Source: Nodosilinea sp. E11
Lineage (GTDB): Bacteria; Cyanobacteriota; Cyanobacteriia; Phormidesmidales; Phormidesmidaceae
NCBI RefSeq assembly: GCF_032813545.1
Contig: NZ_CP136520.1
Location: forward strand, 1,606,001-1,670,000
DNA length: 64,000 nt
Direction: 5' to 3'
Shown: piece by piece, positions 1 through 8,764 of the stretch
Numbering within the stretch: the stretch's first letter is position 1
How the letters are laid out: each line of letters opens with the position of its first letter
Notes under the pieces: generated by a model
Seen by the model: the letters and a program-made list of their open reading frames with translations, nothing else
Database searches by the model: none
Told to the model about the DNA's origin: nothing
Position numbers and translations under genes: made by a program

Positions 1-2
1 AG

Positions 3-1139
3 CCACCGCCCAACCGATCAATGATTGTGATTGACGCCACCGACACCGGTGAGCTCGTGGGCTGGGCCAACCTCCCCCACCGGCTGGGATCTGATAGCCA
101 GGCCTTTACCGGCGAAGTCAACGCGCCACCTAAAGACAACCCCGACTGCACCCAGGCCTACACCTATCCGTTTGTGCTGGCTACGCTCAACGACAAAAAC
201 GAGAGCCTCAACGAGCTGCGAGCCTTAGAGCCCGCCATGACTAAGGCTGAGCACCGCCAGGAGTTTGACCTAGAGGGGTTTCCGTTCTTTAGCTTTGGCA
301 GCGTGTTTAACTACCGCCGCATTGTCAGCCAGGTGTCGGGCGATTCTAACGTCAACCTGACTCGCCCTGGCGAGATGACCCTTATTAACTGGAACAAGGG
401 CAACGACTGGCACTTTATGGATCCGCCCCTGGTCTTTACCGAAGAAGATGTGCGGCTGTCGGGCCAGCGCCAGGACTGGCTGGGGGGGCTATCGGTAGAA
501 TCGCTCCACCACGGCGAGCTTCACGCGCTCATGTTTGCCGAGTGGCTGATAGAAACCGAAGCGACCAGCAAGCTGCCCCTAACCCTACTGCGGGGAGCCG
601 ATGCCCCGCTGGGCACTCAATCTGGGCTAAGCATGGTGCCCTACATTCGCGAGGGACGACGAATTTTGGGGCGTCCGGCCTACGGCCAAGATAGCTTTAT
701 GGCCGTAGAAGCTGACCTGCGCGAAGACATGACCGGAGGGCGCGATTTTAGCACTACGGCGGTGGCCCTCGCCCACTACGACATTGACATTCACGGCTGC
801 CGCTATCGATCGTGGCGACCCACCTACGAGGCGGCGGGGGCCAGCATTAAAGAATTCGTGGTGCGACCGTTGCAGATTCCGTTAGAGGCGATGGTGCCCC
901 AAGGGGTAGACAACGTGCTGATTGGCGGCAAAAGCGTCGCCGTTAGCCACATTGTCAATGGGGTGAGCCGGGTACACTACGGCGAGTGGAGCATTGGCGG
1001 GGCGGCGGGGGCAACAGCGGGCTGGTTGCTGCGCCACGCCAAGCCCTACGACCTGACCCCGGCCCAGGTAGTGGTGACGGGCCAAATGCCTGACCTGCAA
1101 CAATTTTTGGTAGAGCAAGGGCTGCGGTTTACCTGGTAG
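3..1139 (+). CDS. FAD-dependent oxidoreductase, C-terminal part (5' end outside window)
   Basis: The reading frame is open to the left edge, so the start and the FAD-binding Rossmann segment lie outside the window. What remains matches the C-terminal part of large FAD-dependent oxidoreductases of the FAD_oxidored (GidA-like) type. Near the end is the usual block running from VDNVLIGGKSVAVSH to GGAAGATAGWLL, which in this family closes the dinucleotide-binding fold around the flavin. An internal ATG at 21 exists but cuts into conserved sequence, so I do not take it as the start. The substrate cannot be told. The next gene downstream is on the same strand but 128 bases away. Confidence 0.75.
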   Translation, partial: PPPNRSMIVIDATDTGELVGWANLPHRLGSDSQAFTGEVNAPPKDNPDCTQAYTYPFVLATLNDKNESLNELRALEPAMTKAEHRQEFDLEGFPFFSFGSVFNYRRIVSQVSGDSNVNLTRPGEMTLINWNKGNDWHFMDPPLVFTEEDVRLSGQRQDWLGGLSVESLHHGELHALMFAEWLIETEATSKLPLTLLRGADAPLGTQSGLSMVPYIREGRRILGRPAYGQDSFMAVEADLREDMTGGRDFSTTAVALAHYDIDIHGCRYRSWRPTYEAAGASIKEFVVRPLQIPLEAMVPQGVDNVLIGGKSVAVSHIVNGVSRVHYGEWSIGGAAGATAGWLLRHAKPYDLTPAQVVVTGQMPDLQQFLVEQGLRFTW

Positions 1140-1267
1140 CGATCGCCCACCAGCCCGCCCCACCCCTTGAGAGAATCTGGGCACTCCGCAGTTTGGCAAA
1201 GACACCTTGGTAACGTCGACCTTGGCCTATCCTAGAGGGTGCTGACCAGTAGAGTAGGGTGGGATCG

Positions 1268-2437
1268 ATGGCAGAGGGCATGCGCCGAAGACGTGGGCTG
1301 GTCAGATGGGGGCGATCGCTAGCCCTGATCTTAATGCTGGCGCTGACTAGCTGTGCTATCCCGCAGCTCAAGGCTGAAGACCGACTGTTTGTGCCCATCA
1401 CCGTCGATCTGCTCGATGTCTACAACCTACCGCCCCAAGAGTTTGAGGGCACCACGGTCGGCGGCCTGTCAGCCCTGAGCTACGATCGCCCCCGCAACCT
1501 GCTCTACGCCCTCTCCGACGATCGCAGTCGCTTTGGCCCCGCCCGTTTCTATACCCTGGCCGTCACCCTGGGGGGCAGCGCGAGCCAGCCCCGGTTCGAC
1601 ACCGTCAGCATCCAGTCGTTTACCCCCCTGCTCGATGCCGACGGCAACCCCTATCCTCGGGGCAGCGTTGACGCTGAAGGGATGGCCCTATCGCCCCGCG
1701 ACACCCTATTCATCAGCAGCGAAGGGGATGTGCGGCAGAATGCACCGCCCTTTATCGGCGAGTTTGATCGCCAAACCGGGCAGATTATCACCACGCTGCG
1801 GCTGCCAGAACGCTATTTGCCCGACGACCCCGACACCCCCACCCAAGGGGTACAAAACAACCTGAGCTTTGAAGCGTTGACGATCGCTGGATCATCCAGC
1901 GGGGCAGGCATGATCGAGCCCTTTCGGCTGTTTGCGGCCACCGAGTCAGCCCTAGTGCAAGACTACAACGACGATCCTAGCCAACCCCTCAATGCTCGGT
2001 TTTTGCACTACCTAATCGGCGACGACCAGAGCACGCTAATTGCCGAGCACCGCTACCCGCTTGATCTGGAGCCCTCCGGAGCGGTAATCAATGGCCTCAC
2101 AGCGCTGCTAGCGATCGACCCCGGCGGGCACTTTCTGGCCTTAGAGCGGGCTTTTGGCCTGCGGGGGCTACAGGTAAAGCTCTACCAACTAGCTACGGGC
2201 GGGGCCACCGATACTTCAACGATCGCTAGCTTGGCCGGGGATGTATCGGGTATTGCCCCCATTCGTAAACAGCTGGTGCTCGACTTTGCCGACACCCCCC
2301 TAGCGGTGGATAACCTGGAAGGTATGACCCTGGGGCCGCGCCTGCCCGACGGCAGCCAAAGCCTGCTGCTGGTCAGCGATAACAACTTTGAGGGCGATCG
2401 CGCTACCCAGCTAATTTTGCTGCGTTTGCAGATGTAA
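1268..2437 (+). CDS. Esterase-like/phytase-like lipoprotein
   Basis: About 390 residues. The N-terminus is basic (RRRRGLVRWGR), followed by a hydrophobic stretch ending in a lipobox LTSC, so the protein is probably a lipoprotein anchored at the outer face of the inner membrane or in the outer membrane. The mature part has the 'esterase-like activity of phytase' beta-propeller signature: VGGLSALSYD and LLYALSDDRS near the start, VDAEGMAL in the middle and NLEGMTLGP...LLLVSDNNF at the end. These acidic motifs suggest metal-dependent phosphoester hydrolysis, but the substrate is unknown. I chose ATG 1268; an in-frame GTG lies 9 bases upstream. The stop codon TAA overlaps the first bases of a dispersed repeat. 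Confidence 0.8.
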   Translation: MAEGMRRRRGLVRWGRSLALILMLALTSCAIPQLKAEDRLFVPITVDLLDVYNLPPQEFEGTTVGGLSALSYDRPRNLLYALSDDRSRFGPARFYTLAVTLGGSASQPRFDTVSIQSFTPLLDADGNPYPRGSVDAEGMALSPRDTLFISSEGDVRQNAPPFIGEFDRQTGQIITTLRLPERYLPDDPDTPTQGVQNNLSFEALTIAGSSSGAGMIEPFRLFAATESALVQDYNDDPSQPLNARFLHYLIGDDQSTLIAEHRYPLDLEPSGAVINGLTALLAIDPGGHFLALERAFGLRGLQVKLYQLATGGATDTSTIASLAGDVSGIAPIRKQLVLDFADTPLAVDNLEGMTLGPRLPDGSQSLLLVSDNNFEGDRATQLILLRLQM

Positions 2438-2640
2438 TACCAATCGTCCATGCCGCCAAGACGACACCCCCAAACGATGAAAATTGTAGGGTGCATCCGC
2501 GCAGCGATGCACTGTCTCAGGGTTATCTTTAGAGCCAATCCGAATTGTATAGGCCTGATTTCGTCAGAGCCAAACTGTAGGGGCAAATGGCATTTGCCCT
2601 CCCAAGTAGGAGGTAACCAAACAGGATTGGGTATCAGGTA
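2436..2640. repeat. MITE-like dispersed repeat, long copy A
   Basis: Starts with AATACCAATCGTCCATG overlapping the stop codon of the preceding gene. It shares about 110 bases with the copies near 26471 and 43359 (GATGAAAATTGTAGGGTGCATCC and on). It then contains the family core: an AATCCGAATT box, a GGGCAAATGGCATTTGCCC hairpin and the closing GGTAACCAAACAGGATTGGGTAT, which is close to the reverse complement of the opening ATACCAAATCC-type end. It encodes no protein. A second hairpin (GGGCAAAC/GTTTGCCC) follows at 2667-2686. The rest of this gap up to 2853 holds only the terminator listed separately. Confidence 0.8.
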
Positions 2641-2767
2641 ATTTCTAAGAAGAACGCCCCTGCATTGGGCAAACGGTTGTTTGCCCCTACGGTAGAACAA
2701 CTCGTTGGTAGGGTATTTACTTTGCTGAGATCTCCTCAGACTTCTATCACGCGGAAATAGGGCACAC

Positions 2768-2817
2768 AAAAACATCCTCTAGGCAATGGCTCACGCTCAC
2801 TGGCCCAGAGGATGTTG
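2768..2817 (-). terminator. Rho-independent terminator of the 2854-3408 gene
   Basis: Read on the minus strand, AACATCCTCT pairs with AGAGGATGTT around a GC-rich inner stem and is followed by a short T run. It lies directly downstream of the minus-strand gene that ends at 2854. Confidence 0.7.
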
Positions 2818-2853
2818 CACGACCGCTCTCAGCAGCGATCGCAGAGAAACTGA

Positions 2854-3408
2854 TTAGCTAGCCGCGCTGCCGATCGCCCCTTTGAGCGCCGCAATGCCTT
2901 GCTCGACGCTGGCCCACAGGCCCATGTCAGGCTCTTGACCCGCGATTTCACGGGTACCAACAAAGTAAAGTACGCCCTTGAGAACTTCTTGGTGAGCCCG
3001 GTTTTCAAAGTTAACTTTATTGAGCGGCTCCATGGCATCTTGAAGATCATCGCTCAAGGTTTGACCGACTTTGTGCAGCACCAAACCCGTCATAGTCTGC
3101 TGGTGCTTCAGCAATTCAAGCTGAAAAAACTTGTCGTACAGGGTCAATTCTGAACCCTGCATCATTTTGGTGACGGCCTCAGCATGTTTTTGGGTAATAT
3201 CGCGCGGCTGTGCGGTGGAGCCTAGCTTAGTCCCAGCCTCTTCGATGGCGCTGAGGTTTTCGCGATCGCTCTTCAGCATTCCTTCGAGACGCTCACGAAT
3301 GGTGTTGTCATCGGTGGCCGCCATTAGCTTTTGCTCGCTGTCAATCAAGACATTTTGGAAAAGCTTTAGATCGGCAAGCTTGGTTGATAAGGTCGTCATA
3401 TCAGTCAT
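2854..3408 (-). CDS. Conserved cyanobacterial helical protein, hemerythrin-like
   Basis: 184 residues if started at the ATG whose upstream sequence carries GGAGAT; an 18-residue longer frame has no good ribosome site. The protein looks all-helical, with repeated E/H-containing segments (DSEQKL, QKHAEAV, LLKHQQTMTG, ENRAHQEVLKG). From memory, proteins opening with LSTKLADLKLFQNVLIDSEQKL are widespread in cyanobacteria and often annotated as hemerythrin HHE cation-binding proteins. Metal binding is therefore plausible, but I cannot confirm the ligand set. It stands alone, has its own terminator, and no pathway is indicated by neighbours. Confidence 0.75.
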   Translation of the reverse strand: MTDMTTLSTKLADLKLFQNVLIDSEQKLMAATDDNTIRERLEGMLKSDRENLSAIEEAGTKLGSTAQPRDITQKHAEAVTKMMQGSELTLYDKFFQLELLKHQQTMTGLVLHKVGQTLSDDLQDAMEPLNKVNFENRAHQEVLKGVLYFVGTREIAGQEPDMGLWASVEQGIAALKGAIGSAAS

Positions 3409-3672
3409 AGATCTATCTCCTAACTGGAAGATTGTCAGTGCGTCACCACTCACAATCTTCATGATTCCGTGATAAATCAGGGGTACCCTCTCTCTTTGGA
3501 AAGGTTCGAGTCGAAAGCCTATCTACTGGCTACATTGATGACCCACCGATCAGGTTCTACACACCCAAATCTCCCTCCCAGCAGACCAGCATCTCCTTAC
3601 CCGGTTGCTACCATAGCTATAGCGCTCAGGCTGTCGGCTTCTGTAGCTTTTTAACCAAGGGAATCATCGCCC

Positions 3673-4374
3673 ATGTGTGGACGGTTTAGCCTCAATCAAA
3701 CCGGTGATGACCTGGCCGATGCCTTTGACCTCAGGCCCACTCCTCCCGTCGTCCCGCGCTACAACATTGCCCCCAGCCAGCCCATCGCCACGGTAGTGGC
3801 CACCGCTGAAAACCCAGATCCCCATTTCGACTTTCGCCTGTGGGGGCTGATTCCCAGCTGGGCCAAAGACCCTACCATTGGCAACCGCATGATCAACGCC
3901 CGCGCCGAAACCGTGGCCGAGAAGCCCTCCTTTCGCGCCGCCTTCAAGCGCCGCCGCTGCCTGATCTTGGCTGATGGCTTTTACGAATGGGAAACCGTGC
4001 CGGGGCAGAAAACTAAGCAGCCCCACTACATCTTTCTCAAAGACCACGCGCCTTTTGCCTTTGCCGGGCTGTGGGAGCACTGGGCCGACCCAGCCAGCGG
4101 CAGCGAACTGCAAACCTGTACCATTCTCACCACCGCCCCTAATGCGCTAATGGAGCAAATCCACAATCGCATGCCGGTGATTTTGGCCCCCGACGACTAT
4201 GCCCCCTGGCTCGATCCCGATTTTGATCAGCCGCAGATGCTCCAGGCTATGCTGCGCCCCTACGAGGCCGACGCGATGGATCGCTACCCGGTTTCGACAG
4301 TGGTGAATAAGCCCCAAAACGACTTACCCGACTGTCTCGAACCTTTAGATGAGGGGGTAGCAGAGAGCGATTAA
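3673..4374 (+). CDS. SRAP domain protein (SOS response-associated peptidase, YedK/HMCES family)
   Basis: 233 residues, the normal length for the family. It begins MCGRFSL; after removal of Met the Cys2 is the nucleophile that forms a thiazolidine DNA-protein crosslink with abasic sites in single-stranded DNA. Other family blocks are present: RYNIAPSQP (about residue 36), INARAET (about 76), ADGFYEWE with the catalytic Glu (about 100), and the His-containing HNRMPVIL (about 172). It shields abasic sites during replication. It converges with the flavin reductase gene, and their 3' ends overlap by four bases. Confidence 0.93.
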   Translation: MCGRFSLNQTGDDLADAFDLRPTPPVVPRYNIAPSQPIATVVATAENPDPHFDFRLWGLIPSWAKDPTIGNRMINARAETVAEKPSFRAAFKRRRCLILADGFYEWETVPGQKTKQPHYIFLKDHAPFAFAGLWEHWADPASGSELQTCTILTTAPNALMEQIHNRMPVILAPDDYAPWLDPDFDQPQMLQAMLRPYEADAMDRYPVSTVVNKPQNDLPDCLEPLDEGVAESD

Positions 4375-4952
4375 AAGGGTTTGCCCTTTTCCTGGCGTTG
4401 ACGTTGCAGTGCTTCCTCATACCACTCCAACTCGTCTAAAAAAGAGCCCAACCGTTTGACCAAGGCCGGATCTTGGGGAGAGCCTTCGGCATCAAGGGTA
4501 TCCGTAATTTTTGAGATGGCAAACATTGATGAAATCGTCGGCATGCCCATCTCCCCCAGCATCACCCGCAGGTGAACGGCGGCCCGCACGCCCCCAAAGC
4601 CGCCCACCGAGTAAGACACAATCCCCGCCGGGCGAAAGTAATACTCTTCGAGGAAGTGATCCATCAGATTGCTCAACCCCGGCAGAACCGAGTGGTTGTA
4701 TTCGCCCGTCACCACCACAAACCCATCGGCAGTGCGAATATGCTCGGCTAGCTCCTCCATTTTGGCCGGAGCCTGGCCGAGTTCGTACTCTTTATACATG
4801 CGGTCGAGCAGGCCAAAGTCGTACTCTAGGGCATCGGCAAACACGGTGGTGTGGCCACGCTGAGCTAGCTGATCGAGCAGAAATTTGGCCGCACGAATGC
4901 CGTTGCGATCGCGCCGGTAAGAGCCGTAGAACACTACTGTTTTAAATGCCAT
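4371..4952 (-). CDS. NADPH-dependent FMN reductase family protein
   Basis: 193 residues with the flavodoxin-like fold of NADPH-dependent FMN reductases: VFYGSYRRDRNG binds the FMN phosphate near the N-terminus, and FVVVTGEYNHSVLPGLSNLMDHF is the family's central flavin-contacting block, followed by VSYSVGGFGGVRA. It probably reduces FMN or quinones with NAD(P)H in the cytoplasm. ATG 4952 is preceded by a GGGGGC purine-rich site. It is transcribed toward the SRAP gene and overlaps its stop codon. The exact substrate is not predictable. Confidence 0.87.
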   Translation of the reverse strand: MAFKTVVFYGSYRRDRNGIRAAKFLLDQLAQRGHTTVFADALEYDFGLLDRMYKEYELGQAPAKMEELAEHIRTADGFVVVTGEYNHSVLPGLSNLMDHFLEEYYFRPAGIVSYSVGGFGGVRAAVHLRVMLGEMGMPTISSMFAISKITDTLDAEGSPQDPALVKRLGSFLDELEWYEEALQRQRQEKGKPF

Positions 4953-4983
4953 AAGCAGCCCCCGTGGATGGTCTGGGCCTAGG

Positions 4984-5817
4984 CTAGCGCACCAGCCGGG
5001 GATACAACCTCCCGCAAAAGGCGATCAGTCCAGCGGCCACCGTCACCAAAATTCCCAGGCTCAGCCCCAGGCTGTAGCTGCCCGCCGGTTCCACCAGCAT
5101 CAGCTGGCGCAGGGCATCGACCATGTAGGTCAGCGGGTTGAGCCGCGACACCACCTGCAACCAGGCGGGCATGATCGCGATCGGATAGATCGCATTGCTG
5201 GCAAAGAACAGCGGCATCATCATCAGCTGTCCGACGCCCATCACCCGCTCGTGGGTCTGCGCCCAGCAGGCCACAATTAGCGAAAAAGTTGAAAACAGCG
5301 CCGCCCCCAGCATCACCACCAGGGCTACGCCGAGAATTGCTGCGGGGTTCCAGTTAATCCCCACCCCCATCAGCGCCGCCACAATATAGATGATCAGCAG
5401 TTGCGACAGGCAGCGCACCCCCGCCCCGATCGCCTTACCTAGCACCAAAGCCGACTTGGGGGCCGGGCTGACCATCAGCTTGTGCAAAATCCCCAAATCC
5501 TTCTCCCAGATCACCAGCAGCCCGGTGAAAATCGACATAAAAAGAACGCTCTGGGCCAAAATGCCCGGCGTCATAAAGTCGATGTAGCTCAAGTTACCGG
5601 TGGGGATGCCCCGCACCTGGGTAAACACCTGGCCAAAAATCGTTAGCCACAGCACCGGCTGCACCGCACGGGTAAACAGCTGAATCGGGTCGTGGCGCAG
5701 CTTGCGAACTTCCAGCTCGGCGGCGACTAGAGCCTTGGCCATGAAGTCTTCGACTGGGGCGGTCAGGCGGGGGCTAGCCCAGCCGTTTGGCGGTGCGTCG
5801 TGTAGTTGACGTGTCAC
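4984..5817 (-). CDS. ABC-2 type exporter permease (DrrB-like)
   Basis: 277 residues from GTG 5817, which has an AAGGA site seven bases upstream; this start lies inside the end of the ATPase gene (44-base overlap, typical of coupled ABC pairs). ATG 5742 is an alternative. About six membrane segments follow a cytoplasmic start, beginning PVLWLTIFGQVF. The family-typical blocks FMTPGILAQSVLF and NPLTYMVDALRQLM are present. With the overlapping ATPase it should form an exporter in the inner or thylakoid membrane. The cargo (drug, lipid or polymer) cannot be deduced. A MarR regulator lies upstream of the pair on the same strand. Confidence 0.87.
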   Translation of the reverse strand: MTRQLHDAPPNGWASPRLTAPVEDFMAKALVAAELEVRKLRHDPIQLFTRAVQPVLWLTIFGQVFTQVRGIPTGNLSYIDFMTPGILAQSVLFMSIFTGLLVIWEKDLGILHKLMVSPAPKSALVLGKAIGAGVRCLSQLLIIYIVAALMGVGINWNPAAILGVALVVMLGAALFSTFSLIVACWAQTHERVMGVGQLMMMPLFFASNAIYPIAIMPAWLQVVSRLNPLTYMVDALRQLMLVEPAGSYSLGLSLGILVTVAAGLIAFCGRLYPRLVR

Positions 5818-6571
5818 GGTAGCGTCCTTCGGTTTCAGTACTGAGCGAGTTGCGGGTGTAGTGGATGAATACGTCATCCATGGTGGCTTCAGGGATGGGC
5901 ACGGTGGCCTTGAGGGCGGCGGGGGTGCCGATCGCCACCTGCTGCCCCTGGTAGAGCATGGCAATGCGATCGCACAGCACATCGGCCTCTTCCATAAAGT
6001 GGGTGGTGAGAAACACCGTGGTGCCGTAGTCGCGCCGCAGCTGCAAGATCAAGTCCCACATGGTTTTGCGGGCCACGGGGTCGAGCCCCACGGTGGGTTC
6101 GTCGAGGAATAAAACCGGGGGCCGGTGCAGGGTAGCCTGGGCCATCTCCAGCCGCCGAATCATGCCGCCGGAGTAGGTATTCACCAGGCGGTGAGCCACT
6201 GAGTCTAGCCCCACATAGACCAGCGCCGCCTGAATGCGATCGAGCCGCTGTCGCCGGGGCACCCCATAGAGCTTGGCGAGAATCAGCAGGTTTTCATAGC
6301 CGGTCAGGGTGCCATCGACCGAGAGGGCCTGGGGCACATAGCCAATGCTGCGCTGCACCCCGCTAGGCTGGCGGCGAAGGTCATACCCGGCGATCGCAGC
6401 CCGGCCACTGCTGGCGGGCAACAGGGTCGTGAGCATTTTGATCAGCGTGCTCTTGCCCGCGCCATTTGGCCCTAGTAGGCCAAAGACTTCGCCCGGTTCT
6501 ACCGTCAGGGAGAAGCCGTCTACCGCCGGTTTGGAGCCGAAGCGTTTAGTGAGTTCCTGGATGTCAATCAT
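5774..6571 (-). CDS. ABC exporter ATP-binding subunit (DrrA-like)
   Basis: 265 residues from the ATG that gives MIDIQELTKRFG; a longer open frame reaching 6733 translates repeat and low-complexity DNA and is not convincing. Walker A is GPNGAGKST (about residues 36-44), the signature is YSGGMIRRLEMAQ, Walker B is VLFLDEPTVGLDP, and the switch His is in TTHFMEE. The C-terminal PEATMDDVFIHYT is typical of DrrA/CcmA-type exporters. It powers the permease encoded immediately downstream and overlapping. The gap up to the MarR gene contains a hairpin repeat and CCCA-rich simple sequence. Confidence 0.92.
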   Translation of the reverse strand: MIDIQELTKRFGSKPAVDGFSLTVEPGEVFGLLGPNGAGKSTLIKMLTTLLPASSGRAAIAGYDLRRQPSGVQRSIGYVPQALSVDGTLTGYENLLILAKLYGVPRRQRLDRIQAALVYVGLDSVAHRLVNTYSGGMIRRLEMAQATLHRPPVLFLDEPTVGLDPVARKTMWDLILQLRRDYGTTVFLTTHFMEEADVLCDRIAMLYQGQQVAIGTPAALKATVPIPEATMDDVFIHYTRNSLSTETEGRYRDTSTTRRTAKRLG

Positions 6572-6689
6572 TTGTGTGGGAGTAGATGGGTAGAGAGTGG
6601 GTGGGTGGGGAGTGGAGAGAATTGGTTGAATGAGGGGCTGTTGTGACGAGATTCGATCCCCCCAACTTTCGCAGTCAAAAACCCACCCA

Positions 6690-7244
6690 TTACCCCCCTT
6701 CACAAGGGGGGCAGGGGGGATCTCCGAAAGCATCCCCTTCGCACAGAACCCTCTCCCTCGAAACGTCTGGAAAAGTGCTCAGGCGATCAACCACCCCTTC
6801 ATCAAACAGACCGCCCAAGATCGCCAGCCCCGCCTGCACCTGCTGAAGTTCGGCTGCCGTCAGCCCAGCTAGGCGATCGGCCACGGTTAATAGCGTCGCG
6901 TCGTAGACTCGCTCCATCTCCGCTGTGCCCTCGGGCGTCAGGGTGAGAATGATCCGCCGCCGTTCCTTCGGATCGCTTACTCTGTGGATCAGCCCTCGCT
7001 GCACCAGGCGCTCGACCATGGCCGACATGGTGGGCCGAGTGACGTCTAAATAGTCAGCCACTTCGGATAGGGAAGATTGCGATCGCCGCCGCAAAAAATA
7101 CAGCACCCGCAGCTGCGACAGCGACAGATGGGGCTTGCCGTGGCGGCGAATGCCCGCCCGCAGAAATCGCGTCACCGCCGGTACTGCCGTCATCAGGTCT
7201 GCCGCACATTGGGCCGGGGTAAGGGCTTGGGTCACCACAGGCAA
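6690..7244 (-). CDS. MarR family transcriptional regulator
   Basis: About 184 residues. The winged-helix core is clear: LSLSQLRVLYFLRRRSQSSLSEVADYL, the recognition helix region VTRPTMSAMVERLVQRGLI, and the wing SDPKERRRIILTLTPEG with its conserved D-x-R. It probably controls itself and the ABC exporter downstream on the same strand. The start is uncertain: TTG 7244 follows a GGAG site, and GTG codons two and three codons in are alternatives. The last ten or so residues (DPPCPPCEGG) are translated from a dispersed hairpin repeat, so the native C-terminus was probably shorter or different. Confidence 0.85.
   Translation of the reverse strand: MPVVTQALTPAQCAADLMTAVPAVTRFLRAGIRRHGKPHLSLSQLRVLYFLRRRSQSSLSEVADYLDVTRPTMSAMVERLVQRGLIHRVSDPKERRRIILTLTPEGTAEMERVYDATLLTVADRLAGLTAAELQQVQAGLAILGGLFDEGVVDRLSTFPDVSRERVLCEGDAFGDPPCPPCEGG
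6692..6727. repeat. C6TT/AAG6 hairpin repeat, copy 1
   Basis: CCCCCCTT-cac-AAGGGGGG followed by CAGGGGGGATCTCC. The same arrangement occurs at 26396-26430, and the hairpin part alone at 50786-50806. This copy lies under the 3' end of the MarR gene and supplies its last codons. Confidence 0.75.
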
Positions 7245-7260
7245 TCAGCTCCAGCCAATA

Positions 7261-7288
7261 GTTAGTTTAGCTAACTGTTAGCTTAGCT
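7261..7288. promoter_or_regulatory. Candidate MarR operator
   Basis: Contains the perfect palindrome AGCTAAC-T-GTTAGCT (7269-7283) overlapped by a second inverted repeat GTTAG-TTTAG-CTAAC (7261-7275). It lies just upstream of the MarR start and about 180 bases before sqdB. Size and position fit an autoregulatory MarR site; this is inference. Confidence 0.5.
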
Positions 7289-7448
7289 CAGCATTTTTGA
7301 ATTGTGGTCGTGGCAGGGTTAAGGGAGATCTGCTGACGACCCGCAATCTACTGACGACAGAAAAATACCCCACCTCTGAATCTTCCATTCGGTGGTTTAC
7401 AGGGTCTCCAAACCTGGTAGATTGTCTTGGTATCGGCAAAATGAATGA

Positions 7449-8612
<1,164 letters not shown>

Positions 8613-8760
8613 CGTAGATGGGTGGATGGGTAGAGGAGTAGATGAGTTGGTTCAACGTCACTGAACACAGATGTCTCTGGCCAACTCGAATGCTTCCTAA
8701 ACTCATCCACCCGCCCACTCATCCACCCGCCCACCCATCCACCCGATCACCCCCCGAAGC
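8613..8760. repeat. Four-base simple repeat tracts between sqdB and sqdX
   Basis: Two tracts, one G-rich (GATGGGTGGATGGGTAG, just after sqdB) and one C-rich (8702-8753, alternating ATCC, ACCC and GCCC units), face each other and could fold on each other in the mRNA. Similar ACCC/ATCC/ATCT tracts occur at about 6575-6620, 16866-16895, 39776-39835 and 49866-49896. Confidence 0.6.
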
Positions 8761-8764
8761 CCCT

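Noticed and set aside
2450-2775. Frames over the MITE-like repeats (also at 26435-26794 and 43280-43587)
   Set aside because: They give similar peptides only because the repeat DNA is similar; starts and ends differ, and the frames run into unrelated flanks.
3131-3472. Plus-strand frame antisense to the hemerythrin-like gene
   Set aside because: The minus-strand gene has a good ribosome site, a terminator and a familiar sequence; the plus frame has none.
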